64,000 bases of DNA from Candidatus Protoclostridium gallicola (GTDB taxonomy: Bacteria > Bacillota > Clostridia > Christensenellales > Pumilibacteraceae), in the NCBI GenBank assembly GCA_904387375.1, contig CAJFLE010000003.1:62001-126000 (forward strand), written 5' to 3'. Below the pieces are notes generated by a model that worked only from the letters and a program-made list of their open reading frames with translations, did not search any database and was not told the DNA's origin. Positions 27,514-36,500 of this stretch are shown here, one piece after another (the stretch's first letter is position 1; the number at the start of each line of letters is the position of its first letter). The translations under genes and the position numbers were made by a program.

Positions 27514-29082
27514 TTATTTCTTTATTGGTTTGGAGGCGGTTTCGACGAAGGCGCGGATGAGCTTGTCGGGGTGACCGACCTTGGATTCGAATTCGGGCTG
27601 GAATGCCACGCCGACGTAGAATTTGCTGCCGGGAAGCTCGAATGCGTCTATGTATCCCTCCTCCGTCCTGCCGCTGACGACGAGCCCGGCGGCGGTGAGA
27701 TCCTTTTCGTATTCGGGGTTCATCTCGTAGCGGTGGCGGTGGCGCATATCTATTCTGTCCGTGCCGTAAACGGCGGCGAGCCGGGTGCCGGGCGTCAGTA
27801 TCGTCGCATGCGCGCCTTTTTTGAAAGGAACCAGCCCGCGGCATATAACCGGGCAGTCGGCGGACGGATCGAACTCGTGGCTGTTCGCGTCTTTCAGTCC
27901 GGCGCAGCCGCGCGCGAATTCGACGAGCCCCGCCTGCGCTCCCATGCCTATCATCAGGCAGGGTATATTCTTTTCGCGCGCGTAACCGGCGACGAGAACC
28001 TTGCCCTCGAAGCCGCGTTCTCCGAAGCCTGCGGGCAGGATGATGCCGTCGTAGCCGTCCAGCTGCGAAAGCGTTTCGGCGGTGATCTTGTCGCTGCATA
28101 TACCGTCGAGTTCGAAGCGCACTTTAAGGTCTATCGCCGCGTATTTGACCGACTCGTAAAGCGAAACGTACGCGTCGTGCATCTCCACGTATTTGCCCAC
28201 GATGGCGAGTTTTGCGGTGCGCGTCTTCCTGGTGTCGTATGCGAGAGCGAGCACGCTCTTCCACTCGGTCAGATCGGCGGGGCGGTCTTCGAGTTTCAGT
28301 TTGCGGAGCACGGCGGACGCGAAGCCTTCCTTTTCCAGCATGAGCGGGATTTCGAGTATGCGGTCGCAGGTCAGGTTTTCTATGATGCAGTCGGCATGCA
28401 CGTTGCAGAACGCCGCCATCTTTTTCTTACTGCCCGCCTCGAGCGGATAGTCGGAGCGGCACACGATGACGTCGGGCTGTATGCCGACGTTCTGCAGCTC
28501 CTTGACGGAGTGCTGCGTGGGCTTGGTCTTCTGCTCGCCGCTCATCTCGATGAAGGGAACGTAAGAAACGTGGACGTACGCCACGTTGTCCGCGCCCGCG
28601 AGCACGCGCAGCTGTTTGAACGCTTCGAGGAAGGGCGTGCACTCGATATCGCCCACCGTGCCGCCCACGTCCACGATGACGATGGTGTCGTCGTCGAATT
28701 TGAGAAGCTGATTGCGTATCTCGTCGGTGATGTGCGGCACTACCTGCACGGTGCTGCCGTCGTACTTGCCTTCGCGCTCGTTGTCTATGACGGTGGCGTA
28801 CACGCGGCCGCTGGTAACGTCGCTGCGGCCGGTCAAGTTGCCGTTTATAAACCGTTCGTAGTGACCGATGACGAGGTCGGTTTCGGCGCCGTCCACGGTC
28901 ACGAACACCTCGCCGTGCTGATACGGCGACAGGTGCGACGAATCGACGTTGAAATAGGGATCGAATTTCTGCAGGGTGACTTTGTATCCCCTGCTTTTGA
29001 GCAGCGTGCCGAGCGACGCGGCGGTTATGCCCTTGCCGAGACCGGACACTACGCCGCCGGTCATTACCACATACTTTGTCAT
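27514..29082 (-). CDS. CTP synthase paralogue with inactivated glutaminase domain
   Basis: 522 residues, clearly homologous to CTP synthase from end to end. The amidoligase half looks usable: [12 protein letters not shown]-loop, QKFDPY Lys, [27 protein letters not shown]. One metal-ligand Glu appears as Asp ([12 protein letters not shown]), and the usual DPGTM reads DSSHL. The glutaminase half has lost its triad: the nucleophile motif GICLGMQ reads MIGMGAQ (Gly379) and the His of YHPE is Gln495 (AFQPEF). It could make CTP only with free ammonia, or act as a nucleotide sensor or filament partner. It starts 22 nt after an RnlA-like gene in the same operon. AAGGA precedes the ATG. Confidence 0.88.
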   Translation of the reverse strand: MTKYVVMTGGVVSGLGKGITAASLGTLLKSRGYKVTLQKFDPYFNVDSSHLSPYQHGEVFVTVDGAETDLVIGHYERFINGNLTGRSDVTSGRVYATVIDNEREGKYDGSTVQVVPHITDEIRNQLLKFDDDTIVIVDVGGTVGDIECTPFLEAFKQLRVLAGADNVAYVHVSYVPFIEMSGEQKTKPTQHSVKELQNVGIQPDVIVCRSDYPLEAGSKKKMAAFCNVHADCIIENLTCDRILEIPLMLEKEGFASAVLRKLKLEDRPADLTEWKSVLALAYDTRKTRTAKLAIVGKYVEMHDAYVSLYESVKYAAIDLKVRFELDGICSDKITAETLSQLDGYDGIILPAGFGERGFEGKVLVAGYAREKNIPCLMIGMGAQAGLVEFARGCAGLKDANSHEFDPSADCPVICRGLVPFKKGAHATILTPGTRLAAVYGTDRIDMRHRHRYEMNPEYEKDLTAAGLVVSGRTEEGYIDAFELPGSKFYVGVAFQPEFESKVGHPDKLIRAFVETASKPIKK

Positions 29083-29104
29083 TTCTCGTTTTTCCTTATG
29101 TCGT

Positions 29105-30397
29105 TTATTCTTCGGTGACGGAGAAGCCTATCTCCGACAGCTTTTTGGCGTTGTATTCTATGACGGACAGCAGGTGCGTGAGCAGTTTCTGCGCCTCCGC
29201 TTTGTCCGATATGCCGCGGGGACGGGAGTCAGCGGAGTTGTCCGAATGCGTATAGAAGTTGCGCGTGCGCGAGTATTCGGTGTACAGCGCGGTCATGACT
29301 TCGGAGTACACGACCGAATTGATCTTTTTCAGATACCCTTTTTTCAGCTTGTAGTTGCCTTCGTCGTCCTTTTCGTACGCCTGCCCTATCATCTTCACGT
29401 TGATGCGTTCGGCCTGCTGCAAGTCGTATATGAACTTTTCCAGCGCGCGGTAAGGCGCGGTCAGCAGCACGGAATAGTCGGACAGTCTGCCGATGTTGTT
29501 TATGTCGGTTATGCCGTTGGACAGGTCGATTTTGGACGATTCGGACAGGTAGCGCAGCGCCGTGGGCAGGTATCTGCGCAGCAGGCGCACGTCGCTCTTG
29601 CTTTCGAGCTGCGCTTTTACGTCGCTCATCAGCGCGCCGGGTTTGCCCGTCAGCGTTACGTTGCCGCGCTCGTCGCGCACCAGCTCCAGCGTTTCGCGCG
29701 AAGGCGACGTCAGCGTTATCGCCCTGGTCTTGTCGAACGCCGCGGTAGTGGTCCTGGCCTTCACGCCCTCGGCGGCTTTGAGGTCTTTGATCAGCCAGTC
29801 CAGCCGCTTGGCGCTCACGCCGCGCACGACGACGGGCTTCGGTTCCTGTTCTTTTTTCACCGCCTTCTTTTTGGCGGGCTTTTTCTCGGACCGGACGGTC
29901 TGCTTATTGTCCGGCTTTGCCGCCTTTGCCGCCGCGGGCTGTTTGCCGCCGTCGGCCTTCTCCGCCGCGGGCTTTGCCGCCGGACGGGCGAGCGCGGGTT
30001 TTTCCGCGGACGTAAGCCCCTTGCGCGTTTCGGCGCGCAGCGCGGGGCGTTCGGCAGGCTGCTGCAGCTTCTGTCTTTCGGGCTGCTTCGGCTGCCTGTC
30101 CGGCTGCGCCGGCCGCTCGCCTGCAGGCTTGCAGCGTGGCGGGAAAAGCGCGAAGAGCGCGGGCATTGCGTCCGACCTGCCGTCCACGGATATTATTTTC
30201 GCTTTCGTGTCGTACACGATGGCGAATTTGACGCCGGACGGCGAAAGATACTGATATATTTCGAGGTGGCTGACGAAGGACGTGGGAGTAAACTTTTTGC
30301 GCGTATAGCCGCCGCTTTCCATGGCGGACAGCATGGCGCGCACTTCGTCCGGCTCCGCGTTCTCTATGCGCCTCCTCTCCGTTTTGTTTTCGTTCAT
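29105..30397 (-). CDS. RnlA-like HEPN-domain ribonuclease
   Basis: 430 residues. An N-terminal small alpha/beta domain (about 30-85, FTPTSFVSHLEIYQYL) is followed by a Lys/Ala/Pro-rich disordered linker (about 88-195), a second similar domain (about 198-265) and a helical C-terminal domain. The last has the HEPN RNase motif RX4H: Arg379 and His384 in RTRNFYTHSDN. This order (two TBP-like repeats then a HEPN domain) is that of RnlA, the RNase LS toxin of Escherichia coli. No RnlB-like antitoxin is adjacent. The gene is 1 nt after the DUF1667 gene and 22 nt before the altered CTP synthase. Family assignment is by motif and architecture only. Confidence 0.65.
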   Translation of the reverse strand: MNENKTERRRIENAEPDEVRAMLSAMESGGYTRKKFTPTSFVSHLEIYQYLSPSGVKFAIVYDTKAKIISVDGRSDAMPALFALFPPRCKPAGERPAQPDRQPKQPERQKLQQPAERPALRAETRKGLTSAEKPALARPAAKPAAEKADGGKQPAAAKAAKPDNKQTVRSEKKPAKKKAVKKEQEPKPVVVRGVSAKRLDWLIKDLKAAEGVKARTTTAAFDKTRAITLTSPSRETLELVRDERGNVTLTGKPGALMSDVKAQLESKSDVRLLRRYLPTALRYLSESSKIDLSNGITDINNIGRLSDYSVLLTAPYRALEKFIYDLQQAERINVKMIGQAYEKDDEGNYKLKKGYLKKINSVVYSEVMTALYTEYSRTRNFYTHSDNSADSRPRGISDKAEAQKLLTHLLSVIEYNAKKLSEIGFSVTEE

Positions 30398-30398
30398 G

Positions 30399-30752
30399 TC
30401 ATTCTGCCTTTGCGACCGACGAGGTCGCTATGATTTTTTCGCCGAGCAACGAAGGAAACAGCACGTCGCCGGCGCTCACGGGCGCGAAAACCGTCATGCG
30501 GCGGGCGAGCCGCGCCACCGGCAGCACTTTGGAGAGCGGCACCGGACGCGCGGTGCGGGCGGACACGACGCGGCGCTCGCCTCCGGACACGCCCACGTTG
30601 AACGTGACGGTGCGCACGGGATTGGAGTATTCGCTTTCGGCGTATTCCCTGCCGCGCTCGCACGCGTTGCCCGAAACGGTCAGCTCGTATAAGTCGCTGT
30701 CCGCGGTAAGGCGGCAGCCTCGCGGGCACATTATGCACGTAAACTCTTTCAT
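30399..30752 (-). CDS. DUF1667 protein, small cysteine-motif partner of FAD enzymes
   Basis: 117 residues from the ATG with GGAGG upstream; it overlaps the preceding gene by 4 nt. The N-terminus FTCIMCPRGCRL and the later ACERGREYAESE give four cysteines in the family's CxxCxxxC..C pattern, likely metal-binding. DUF1667 proteins regularly sit beside a GlpA-type dehydrogenase and an FAD/NAD oxidoreductase in Firmicutes, as here, and probably form part of that electron-transfer complex. Confidence 0.88.
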   Translation of the reverse strand: MKEFTCIMCPRGCRLTADSDLYELTVSGNACERGREYAESEYSNPVRTVTFNVGVSGGERRVVSARTARPVPLSKVLPVARLARRMTVFAPVSAGDVLFPSLLGEKIIATSSVAKAE

Positions 30753-31981
30753 GTTTCCTCCGCGCTCACGGTGAGCGGACGCGTCGTCTGAGAGGGCGCG
30801 AGAGTCACCGCGATCATTTCGTTGGGCGCCATCGCGCCCTTTTTGTCTTTGACGTTGTAGCCGTCGGCGTCGCGGAAAGCGAGCGTGCCGACGAGGCTCT
30901 TTTTCAGCCGCACCCATACCGTAGCTTCCTCTCCCACGGCTATGCGGCGGGGCACGACGCTTGCGACGTTCTCGCCTGCGGTAACGGTCACGGTGTCCGC
31001 TTCTTCCAGCCTGCCTATGGCGAAAAGCGCGGCGCTTCGACCGGCGGCGGCGCCCTCGGCGCTGACGTTGTCGGCAAGGTCGTTTATGTGCAGCGCGTTG
31101 CCGCAGGAAAACACGCCGGCAGCCGTCGTCATGAAGCGCGAATCGACTTCGGCGCCGCCCGTGGCGGGATCTACCGCGGCTCCGGGAAGAAGATTTACGA
31201 TGGGGATAAGCCCTACGGAGAGCACGAGCGCGTCGCAGGCTATGCGGCGCTCGGTGCCGGGGATAATGCGGCGGTCTTCGTCCACTTTCGCCGCCACGAC
31301 TCCCTCAATGCGGGGATAGCCGTACACTTCGGCGACGGTGGTCGACAGTTCGAGCGGAATGCGGAAATCGCCGAGGCACTGCGCGACGTTACGCGCCAGC
31401 CCGCCAGGCCGTGGCGCGATTTCGAGCACCGCTTCCACCTTCGCGCCCTCGAGAGTGAAGCGGCGCGCCATGATGAGGCCGATGTCGCCGGAGCCGAGTA
31501 TGACTATGCGCCTGCCCACGGACATGCCGTCCTCGTTGACTATGCGCTGCGCGGCGCCTGCGGTGAATATGCCGGCTGGGCGCGTGCCGCCTATATCCAG
31601 CGAGCCGAACGCGCGTTCCCGGCTGCCTGTGGCGAGCACGACGGCGCGGGCGCGCACCTCGAAGCAGCCGCCTTCGGACACCACTTCCGCGGAGAGTGCG
31701 GAAGAAAGCGACGTAACGGTGCCGATGATTATATCGACGTTCCGTCTGCCTTCCAGCTTTACGATTTCCCGGGAAGCGTATTCCGGGCCGGTGAGCGACT
31801 CGCCGTATGCGGTCAGTCCGAAACCGTCGTGAATGCAGCGGCAGAGTATGCCGCCGAGCCGTTCGGACTCGACGAGAACGACGCGCACGCCTACGTCCGC
31901 CGCGGCCGCTGCAGCGGCGAGACCGGCGGCGCCTCCGCCGATCACGAGCACGTCCGTTCTTATTATGCCCGAAAAACTCAT
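30749..31981 (-). CDS. NAD(P)/FAD-dependent oxidoreductase
   Basis: 410 residues from the ATG preceded by GGAGGGCG; the longer frame upstream overlaps the neighbour and is not conserved. The N-terminal FAD-binding loop is DVLVIGGGAAGLAAAAAA, the central NAD loop IVILGSGDIGLIMARR, and GVFSCGNALHIND is the late FAD contact. It is the middle gene of a GlpA-like, FAD enzyme, DUF1667 trio and probably passes electrons between the GlpA-like dehydrogenase and NAD or another carrier. Starts and stops overlap both neighbours by 4 nt. Confidence 0.88.
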   Translation of the reverse strand: MSFSGIIRTDVLVIGGGAAGLAAAAAAADVGVRVVLVESERLGGILCRCIHDGFGLTAYGESLTGPEYASREIVKLEGRRNVDIIIGTVTSLSSALSAEVVSEGGCFEVRARAVVLATGSRERAFGSLDIGGTRPAGIFTAGAAQRIVNEDGMSVGRRIVILGSGDIGLIMARRFTLEGAKVEAVLEIAPRPGGLARNVAQCLGDFRIPLELSTTVAEVYGYPRIEGVVAAKVDEDRRIIPGTERRIACDALVLSVGLIPIVNLLPGAAVDPATGGAEVDSRFMTTAAGVFSCGNALHINDLADNVSAEGAAAGRSAALFAIGRLEEADTVTVTAGENVASVVPRRIAVGEEATVWVRLKKSLVGTLAFRDADGYNVKDKKGAMAPNEMIAVTLAPSQTTRPLTVSAEET

Positions 31982-33381
31982 ACGCCCTCCTTTGCGAGGA
32001 CAAACCCGCCGCGCGCTGTCTTTTCCACCCTGCTCACGGGAATGCCAAGCTCGCGCGCGAGAATACCGACGACGCGCGACTCGCAGAATCCGCCCTGGCA
32101 CCTGCCCATGCCGACGCCGAGGCGCTTTTTCACGCCGTCGACAGTGCGGGCGCCGCGGCGCACCGCCTCTACTATCTCAGCCTCGGACACCGTTTCGCAG
32201 CGGCAGACTATGTTGCCGTATCTGCCGTCCGAAGCGACGAGCGCGGCGCGCTCCGCATGCGAGGCGCCGGCCATGCGCTTTATGCCTCTGCGCGACGGCG
32301 AGAAGCCGGGACGGCGTTCCAGCGCGAAAGAACGCGCGACCGCGGAAGCTATCGCAGGCGCGGCGGTCAGTCCGGGCGAGCCTATGCCGATGACGTTGTA
32401 AACGTCGCCGCGGCGGGAGGGCCCGATGATGAAATCGCCCGTCTGCGACAGCGCGCGCACGCCGGTGAATTTGGCTATACGCTTGCCGGCCGGCAGTCCT
32501 CTTACCGATTTCGCCGCGGCAGAGAGCAGCTCGCCGAACGCTTCGCTGCGGAAAGGCATCGAGGAAGAAACGCAGTCCACCGCCGTGGGACCGACCATGA
32601 ACTTACCGTAGACCGTAGGAGCGACGAGCACACCCTTGCCCATGGGGCCGGGCGTCTGAAAAATCGGACGCCTCACGAAGGGCAGTTTGTCGAACACGAG
32701 ATATTCGCCGCCGCGGTGGGTCAGGTATACGAGAGAGCCGAGCATGCGCGCGACGTCTCCGCCGCCCGATCCGGCGCAGTTTATTACCGTCTTTGCCGCA
32801 AGCTCCCCGCCCTCTTCCGAGCGCAGTATGACGCGGCCGTCCTCGCGCCGGGCGGCGCATACGGTAAAGCCGAAGCGGAAGCACGCGCCGTTGGCTTCGG
32901 CGTTCTCGCGCAGGGCGAAGGTCAGCTCCATGGGGTCGGTTATCGCCGCGGTGGGCGCGTAAAGGGCGGCGAGCACCTTGTCGGACAGATTAGGTTCGAG
33001 TTCGAGCGCCTCACGGCGGCTGATGATTTCCAGCCCCGCGACGCCGTTTCCCACTCCGCGCGACAGCAGGCGGCTGAGCGCGGTCACCTCTTCGGCGCAT
33101 GTTGCGACGGTAAGCGAGCCGGTGAGTTTGTACGGCACGTCCAGCGCGGCGCAGTACGACCTGAACATTGACGAACCGAGGACGTTATATTTCGACATGA
33201 GCGTGCCCGGCACGGGATCGTAGCCCGAATGAACGACGGCGCTGTTGGCGCCGCTCGCACCCGCGCACACGTCGCAGGCGGACTCGACGAGCGCGACGCT
33301 CGCCTTATAGCGCGTCAGTTCGCGCGCCACGGCGCAGCCGATTACGCCGCCGCCCACGATACAGAAATCGTAACAGTCCAT
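31978..33381 (-). CDS. GlpA-like FAD-dependent dehydrogenase with BFD-type [2Fe-2S] domain
   Basis: 467 residues. The N-terminal DAO-type FAD fold starts YDFCIVGGGVIGCAVAREL and resembles anaerobic glycerol-3-phosphate dehydrogenase subunit A and L-2-hydroxyglutarate oxidases. The C-terminal domain (about 400-450) has four cysteines, CRC.. and GRCQGGFC, typical of the BFD [2Fe-2S] module. The likely substrate is glycerol 3-phosphate, based on the common Firmicutes trio, but no glpK or glpF is in the window. It is first in an operon that also includes the RnlA-like and altered CTP synthase genes. Confidence 0.85.
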   Translation of the reverse strand: MDCYDFCIVGGGVIGCAVARELTRYKASVALVESACDVCAGASGANSAVVHSGYDPVPGTLMSKYNVLGSSMFRSYCAALDVPYKLTGSLTVATCAEEVTALSRLLSRGVGNGVAGLEIISRREALELEPNLSDKVLAALYAPTAAITDPMELTFALRENAEANGACFRFGFTVCAARREDGRVILRSEEGGELAAKTVINCAGSGGGDVARMLGSLVYLTHRGGEYLVFDKLPFVRRPIFQTPGPMGKGVLVAPTVYGKFMVGPTAVDCVSSSMPFRSEAFGELLSAAAKSVRGLPAGKRIAKFTGVRALSQTGDFIIGPSRRGDVYNVIGIGSPGLTAAPAIASAVARSFALERRPGFSPSRRGIKRMAGASHAERAALVASDGRYGNIVCRCETVSEAEIVEAVRRGARTVDGVKKRLGVGMGRCQGGFCESRVVGILARELGIPVSRVEKTARGGFVLAKEGV

Positions 33382-33415
33382 CGGTCATTTCCTCCCCTGC
33401 TGTTCTTCGCTTTCT

Positions 33416-33444
33416 ATTATACTATAACGGAAAATAAAATTCAA
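33416..33444 (-). promoter_or_regulatory. Sigma-A promoter of the GlpA-like operon
   Basis: TTGAAT, 17-nt spacer, TATAAT on the minus strand, about 35 nt before the ATG, with GGGGAGG as ribosome site. No other promoter is apparent between here and the altered CTP synthase. Confidence 0.85.
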
Positions 33445-33468
33445 TAGAATTTCCGTGAAATATAAAAG

Positions 33469-33503
33469 AAAGACGACCTTACCGTTCAGGCAAAGCCGTC
33501 TTT
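33469..33503 (-). terminator. Terminator after the surface-protein gene
   Basis: AAAGACGG.. pairs imperfectly with ..CGTCTTT and is followed on the minus strand by a T-rich stretch, 17 nt past the stop of the 1283-residue protein. Confidence 0.7.
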
Positions 33504-33519
33504 GACTTTTATGCTTTTA

Positions 33520-36500
33520 TTATCCCTTTCTCTTTCTGAAACGGATGAACCATACGATTACGCCGGCTATGAGCAGGACGCCGACTACGATGAGCACTAC
33601 CGCGAGGGTCGTGATCGCATCGGAGGAGATGCTGCTCGAAGAGGTCGTGACGTTGATCGTATAGGTAACGTACGAAGTGTTGCCGATGTCGTCGGTCACG
33701 GTATACGTCACTCTGTAGCTGCCGCTCGTCGTGAATTCGTACGAGCTGCCGTCGTTCGCTCTGTTGGGAAGAGTGATCGTGGCAAGCGTATCGCCGTCGG
33801 GGTTGACCAGCGTCTTCTGGTAGGTGTAACCGGAAGAACTGGTATCGGTAACTTTGATGTCGGCAAAGTCGAAGCTGTCGCCCACAGAAGCTTCCACGGT
33901 CTGATCGGACGTATACAGAGTGTCGTTGATATATCCGATCTCCGCGGTGAATCCGGGAGAGGTTACTTTGCCGGCTCTGATCGTATAACTCGTGCTCACG
34001 GTCTGGTTGTTGAGCGTAGCGTTATACGTCACGGTGTAAGTACCGTCTTTGGTTGCCTCGAATGCGAACATGTTACCGACAAGATTCGAAGTTCCGTCAG
34101 TCTTGAGCGCATCGGGAAGTTCGCTGACCGGCGTATCCTTGTCGTACACTTCCGCAACCTCGTAGCCGTCCTGATCGGTTATCGTCACGGTAAGCGACGT
34201 AGCGTTGCCGTTAACCGAAGAAGCGGAGATGTTGGGAAGCGTCACGTATACGCTTTCTTCCGCGGTGGAGATGGGCGTGTACGTGGGCATGACGCCGAGC
34301 AGTCTGAACACTGCCGTTTCGCTGTCGGACACTGCGGAAACCTGCGTGCCTACATGCTTGCTGTTCTGAGACGAAGCGATTATGCCGCTCGATAAAGATT
34401 TTCCGCTCACCGCGAACGAATCGCCGTCAGTATAAGCATACTTAACAAGGTGATTGCTTATATTACCCGATGTATTGCCAGCGGTGTCATACTCGAACAC
34501 ATAGTCGTTGAACTTATAGGTCACTGCCTGGAGCGCGGTGAACTCGTTGCCCATTACGGTGCATCTGCCGCCGCTGATCGAACGAAGTATTCCGGAATCG
34601 CCCCACTCTGCAGGCACGTCGTAGTCGGTAGGCAGCGTGTAGGTCACGTTGTAGTTCATGCTTGCGGATATGTCTGCCGTAGGACTGGGATTGGTGTTGC
34701 TTGCGGAACCGTCTATCTGCACAAACGCCATCTTGACGTTGCTTGCGCCGGATACGTGGAAGCCGCGCGCCACTATCATATACGTTCCCGCCCTGCTGGG
34801 AGTGAACCTGATGTTGTCTACGTGGATCTGGCCGCTTACGGTATCTCTCGTATCATAGTAATACTCGAAGGATACGTTGTCGAGCGGCGATTCGTTGACC
34901 TGCAATCCCTTATCGTCCTGCACGCGCTGCACGTAAAGCTCGAAGCCCGTGTACAGTCTGTTATCGTAATCGCCGTAGACGATCGTGAACGAACCGAAGT
35001 TATATTCCTCACCAGCCTGACCTACTGCCGCGTTAGTATTGGTGGAATCACCGAATTCGGGGGTATAGGTCGATTCCTGAACTTCATCCGGATTGGTGCC
35101 GTCAAGCACTTTTACGCCGCGCACGCGGTATGCCGTGTTGCCTGCGGAGTCGGTAGCTTTAAGAGCAATATAAATCTCGTTATCAACATTATTAAGATAA
35201 ACGGTCTGCTCGTTGCCGTGGATGTCGTCAACCTTGATCTCGTAAATTTTTGACGCGCCGGTACCTGTCGTTTCAAGCGTCAGCGTCGTAGTTCCGGACG
35301 CGCTGAGTTCTACCTTATCGGTATCGGCGACTTCGTTGATGTCAAGAGTGAGAGCGTCGCCATCTTTGCCGTCGTCATCTATATAGGAGTCGAACGTACC
35401 GGTCTGATTGAACAGCACATAGTACTGAACGTCGAGGCGCGCGTCGTTGGAATCGGTCGCGGACACGTTATCTATCGTCTGCTCCGTTTCGTAGTTGCGG
35501 AAGATGAAGTAATCGGGCTGGTCGAAATCGACGGTAGGAAGCGCGAGGTCTTCGAAAGACTGCTGAAGCGTGATGTTGTAAGTCCTCGACGCGCTGTTGC
35601 CGCTGTTGTCGCGTGCACGGTAGGTGGCCGTGTACTGTCCGAGATAGCCGCTGCGTACCCACATGGAGAATTCGAAGAATCCCTTGCTGAGAGTCTGGCC
35701 GTCGCCCGCTTCGGGATTGTAATAGATAAGCGAATATGCGTTACTGTCTTCGGTCAGTCCGTTACCGGTAAGCTGACCGGTCGTTTCATTGACCGTGTAG
35801 CCTTCGGTAAGCCAGTATCTGAAGAAGTAATACGTTCTGCCCTGATAGCCGGCAGCATAGTTATCGCTCGTAAGCGTATAGGAATTATCCGTCGAATGCG
35901 TGGTAGCGTAGATGTTATTGAAGGACAGAACCGTTCTCGAACTCGGGTCGGTGAGCGTGAACGAAACGCTGAGGTTCTCTTCCGCGACCGCGTTGTCGTA
36001 AATCACGGGGATCGGGAACTGAACCGCGGTATCCACAGGCAGGCGGCGCGTGGTCGTATCCGTTGCATCCTCACTGATTTCGGGATTGAGTCTGTAAACG
36101 GTCTGTCTGCCCCACGTCGAAGGGATAAGGCTCTCGTCCATATCGTAGTATACGGGAGCGGTGGTATCGGACACCGTGATGGGATAAGAGTATGCAACCG
36201 TCTGGTTACGGGTGGACTCTTCCCATCTGCCCGTGCTGTCCATTGCCTGGTAAGACACCGAGTACGTGCCGCTTTCCGTAGGATAGAAAGACATGAACGA
36301 ATCGTTGTCGAATTTTGCTTTCACTGCTGCGGCGGGATCCGCGGTATAGAGGAAGTTGCCGTCTTCGTCGTACGCATATTCTTCCCTGTCGCTGCCTTCT
36401 GCCGCGAGATAATACTTCTCGGCAGCCTCTGTCGAAGGATCCGCGTCGGTCACGACATAACCGGTCTGCTGATCGACGACCGCCTGCGCAACGTCGATGG

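Noticed and set aside
2749..29082. Two pyrG genes as an assembly duplication
   Set aside because: The two proteins differ throughout, including in the active site, and have different neighbours, so they are true paralogues.
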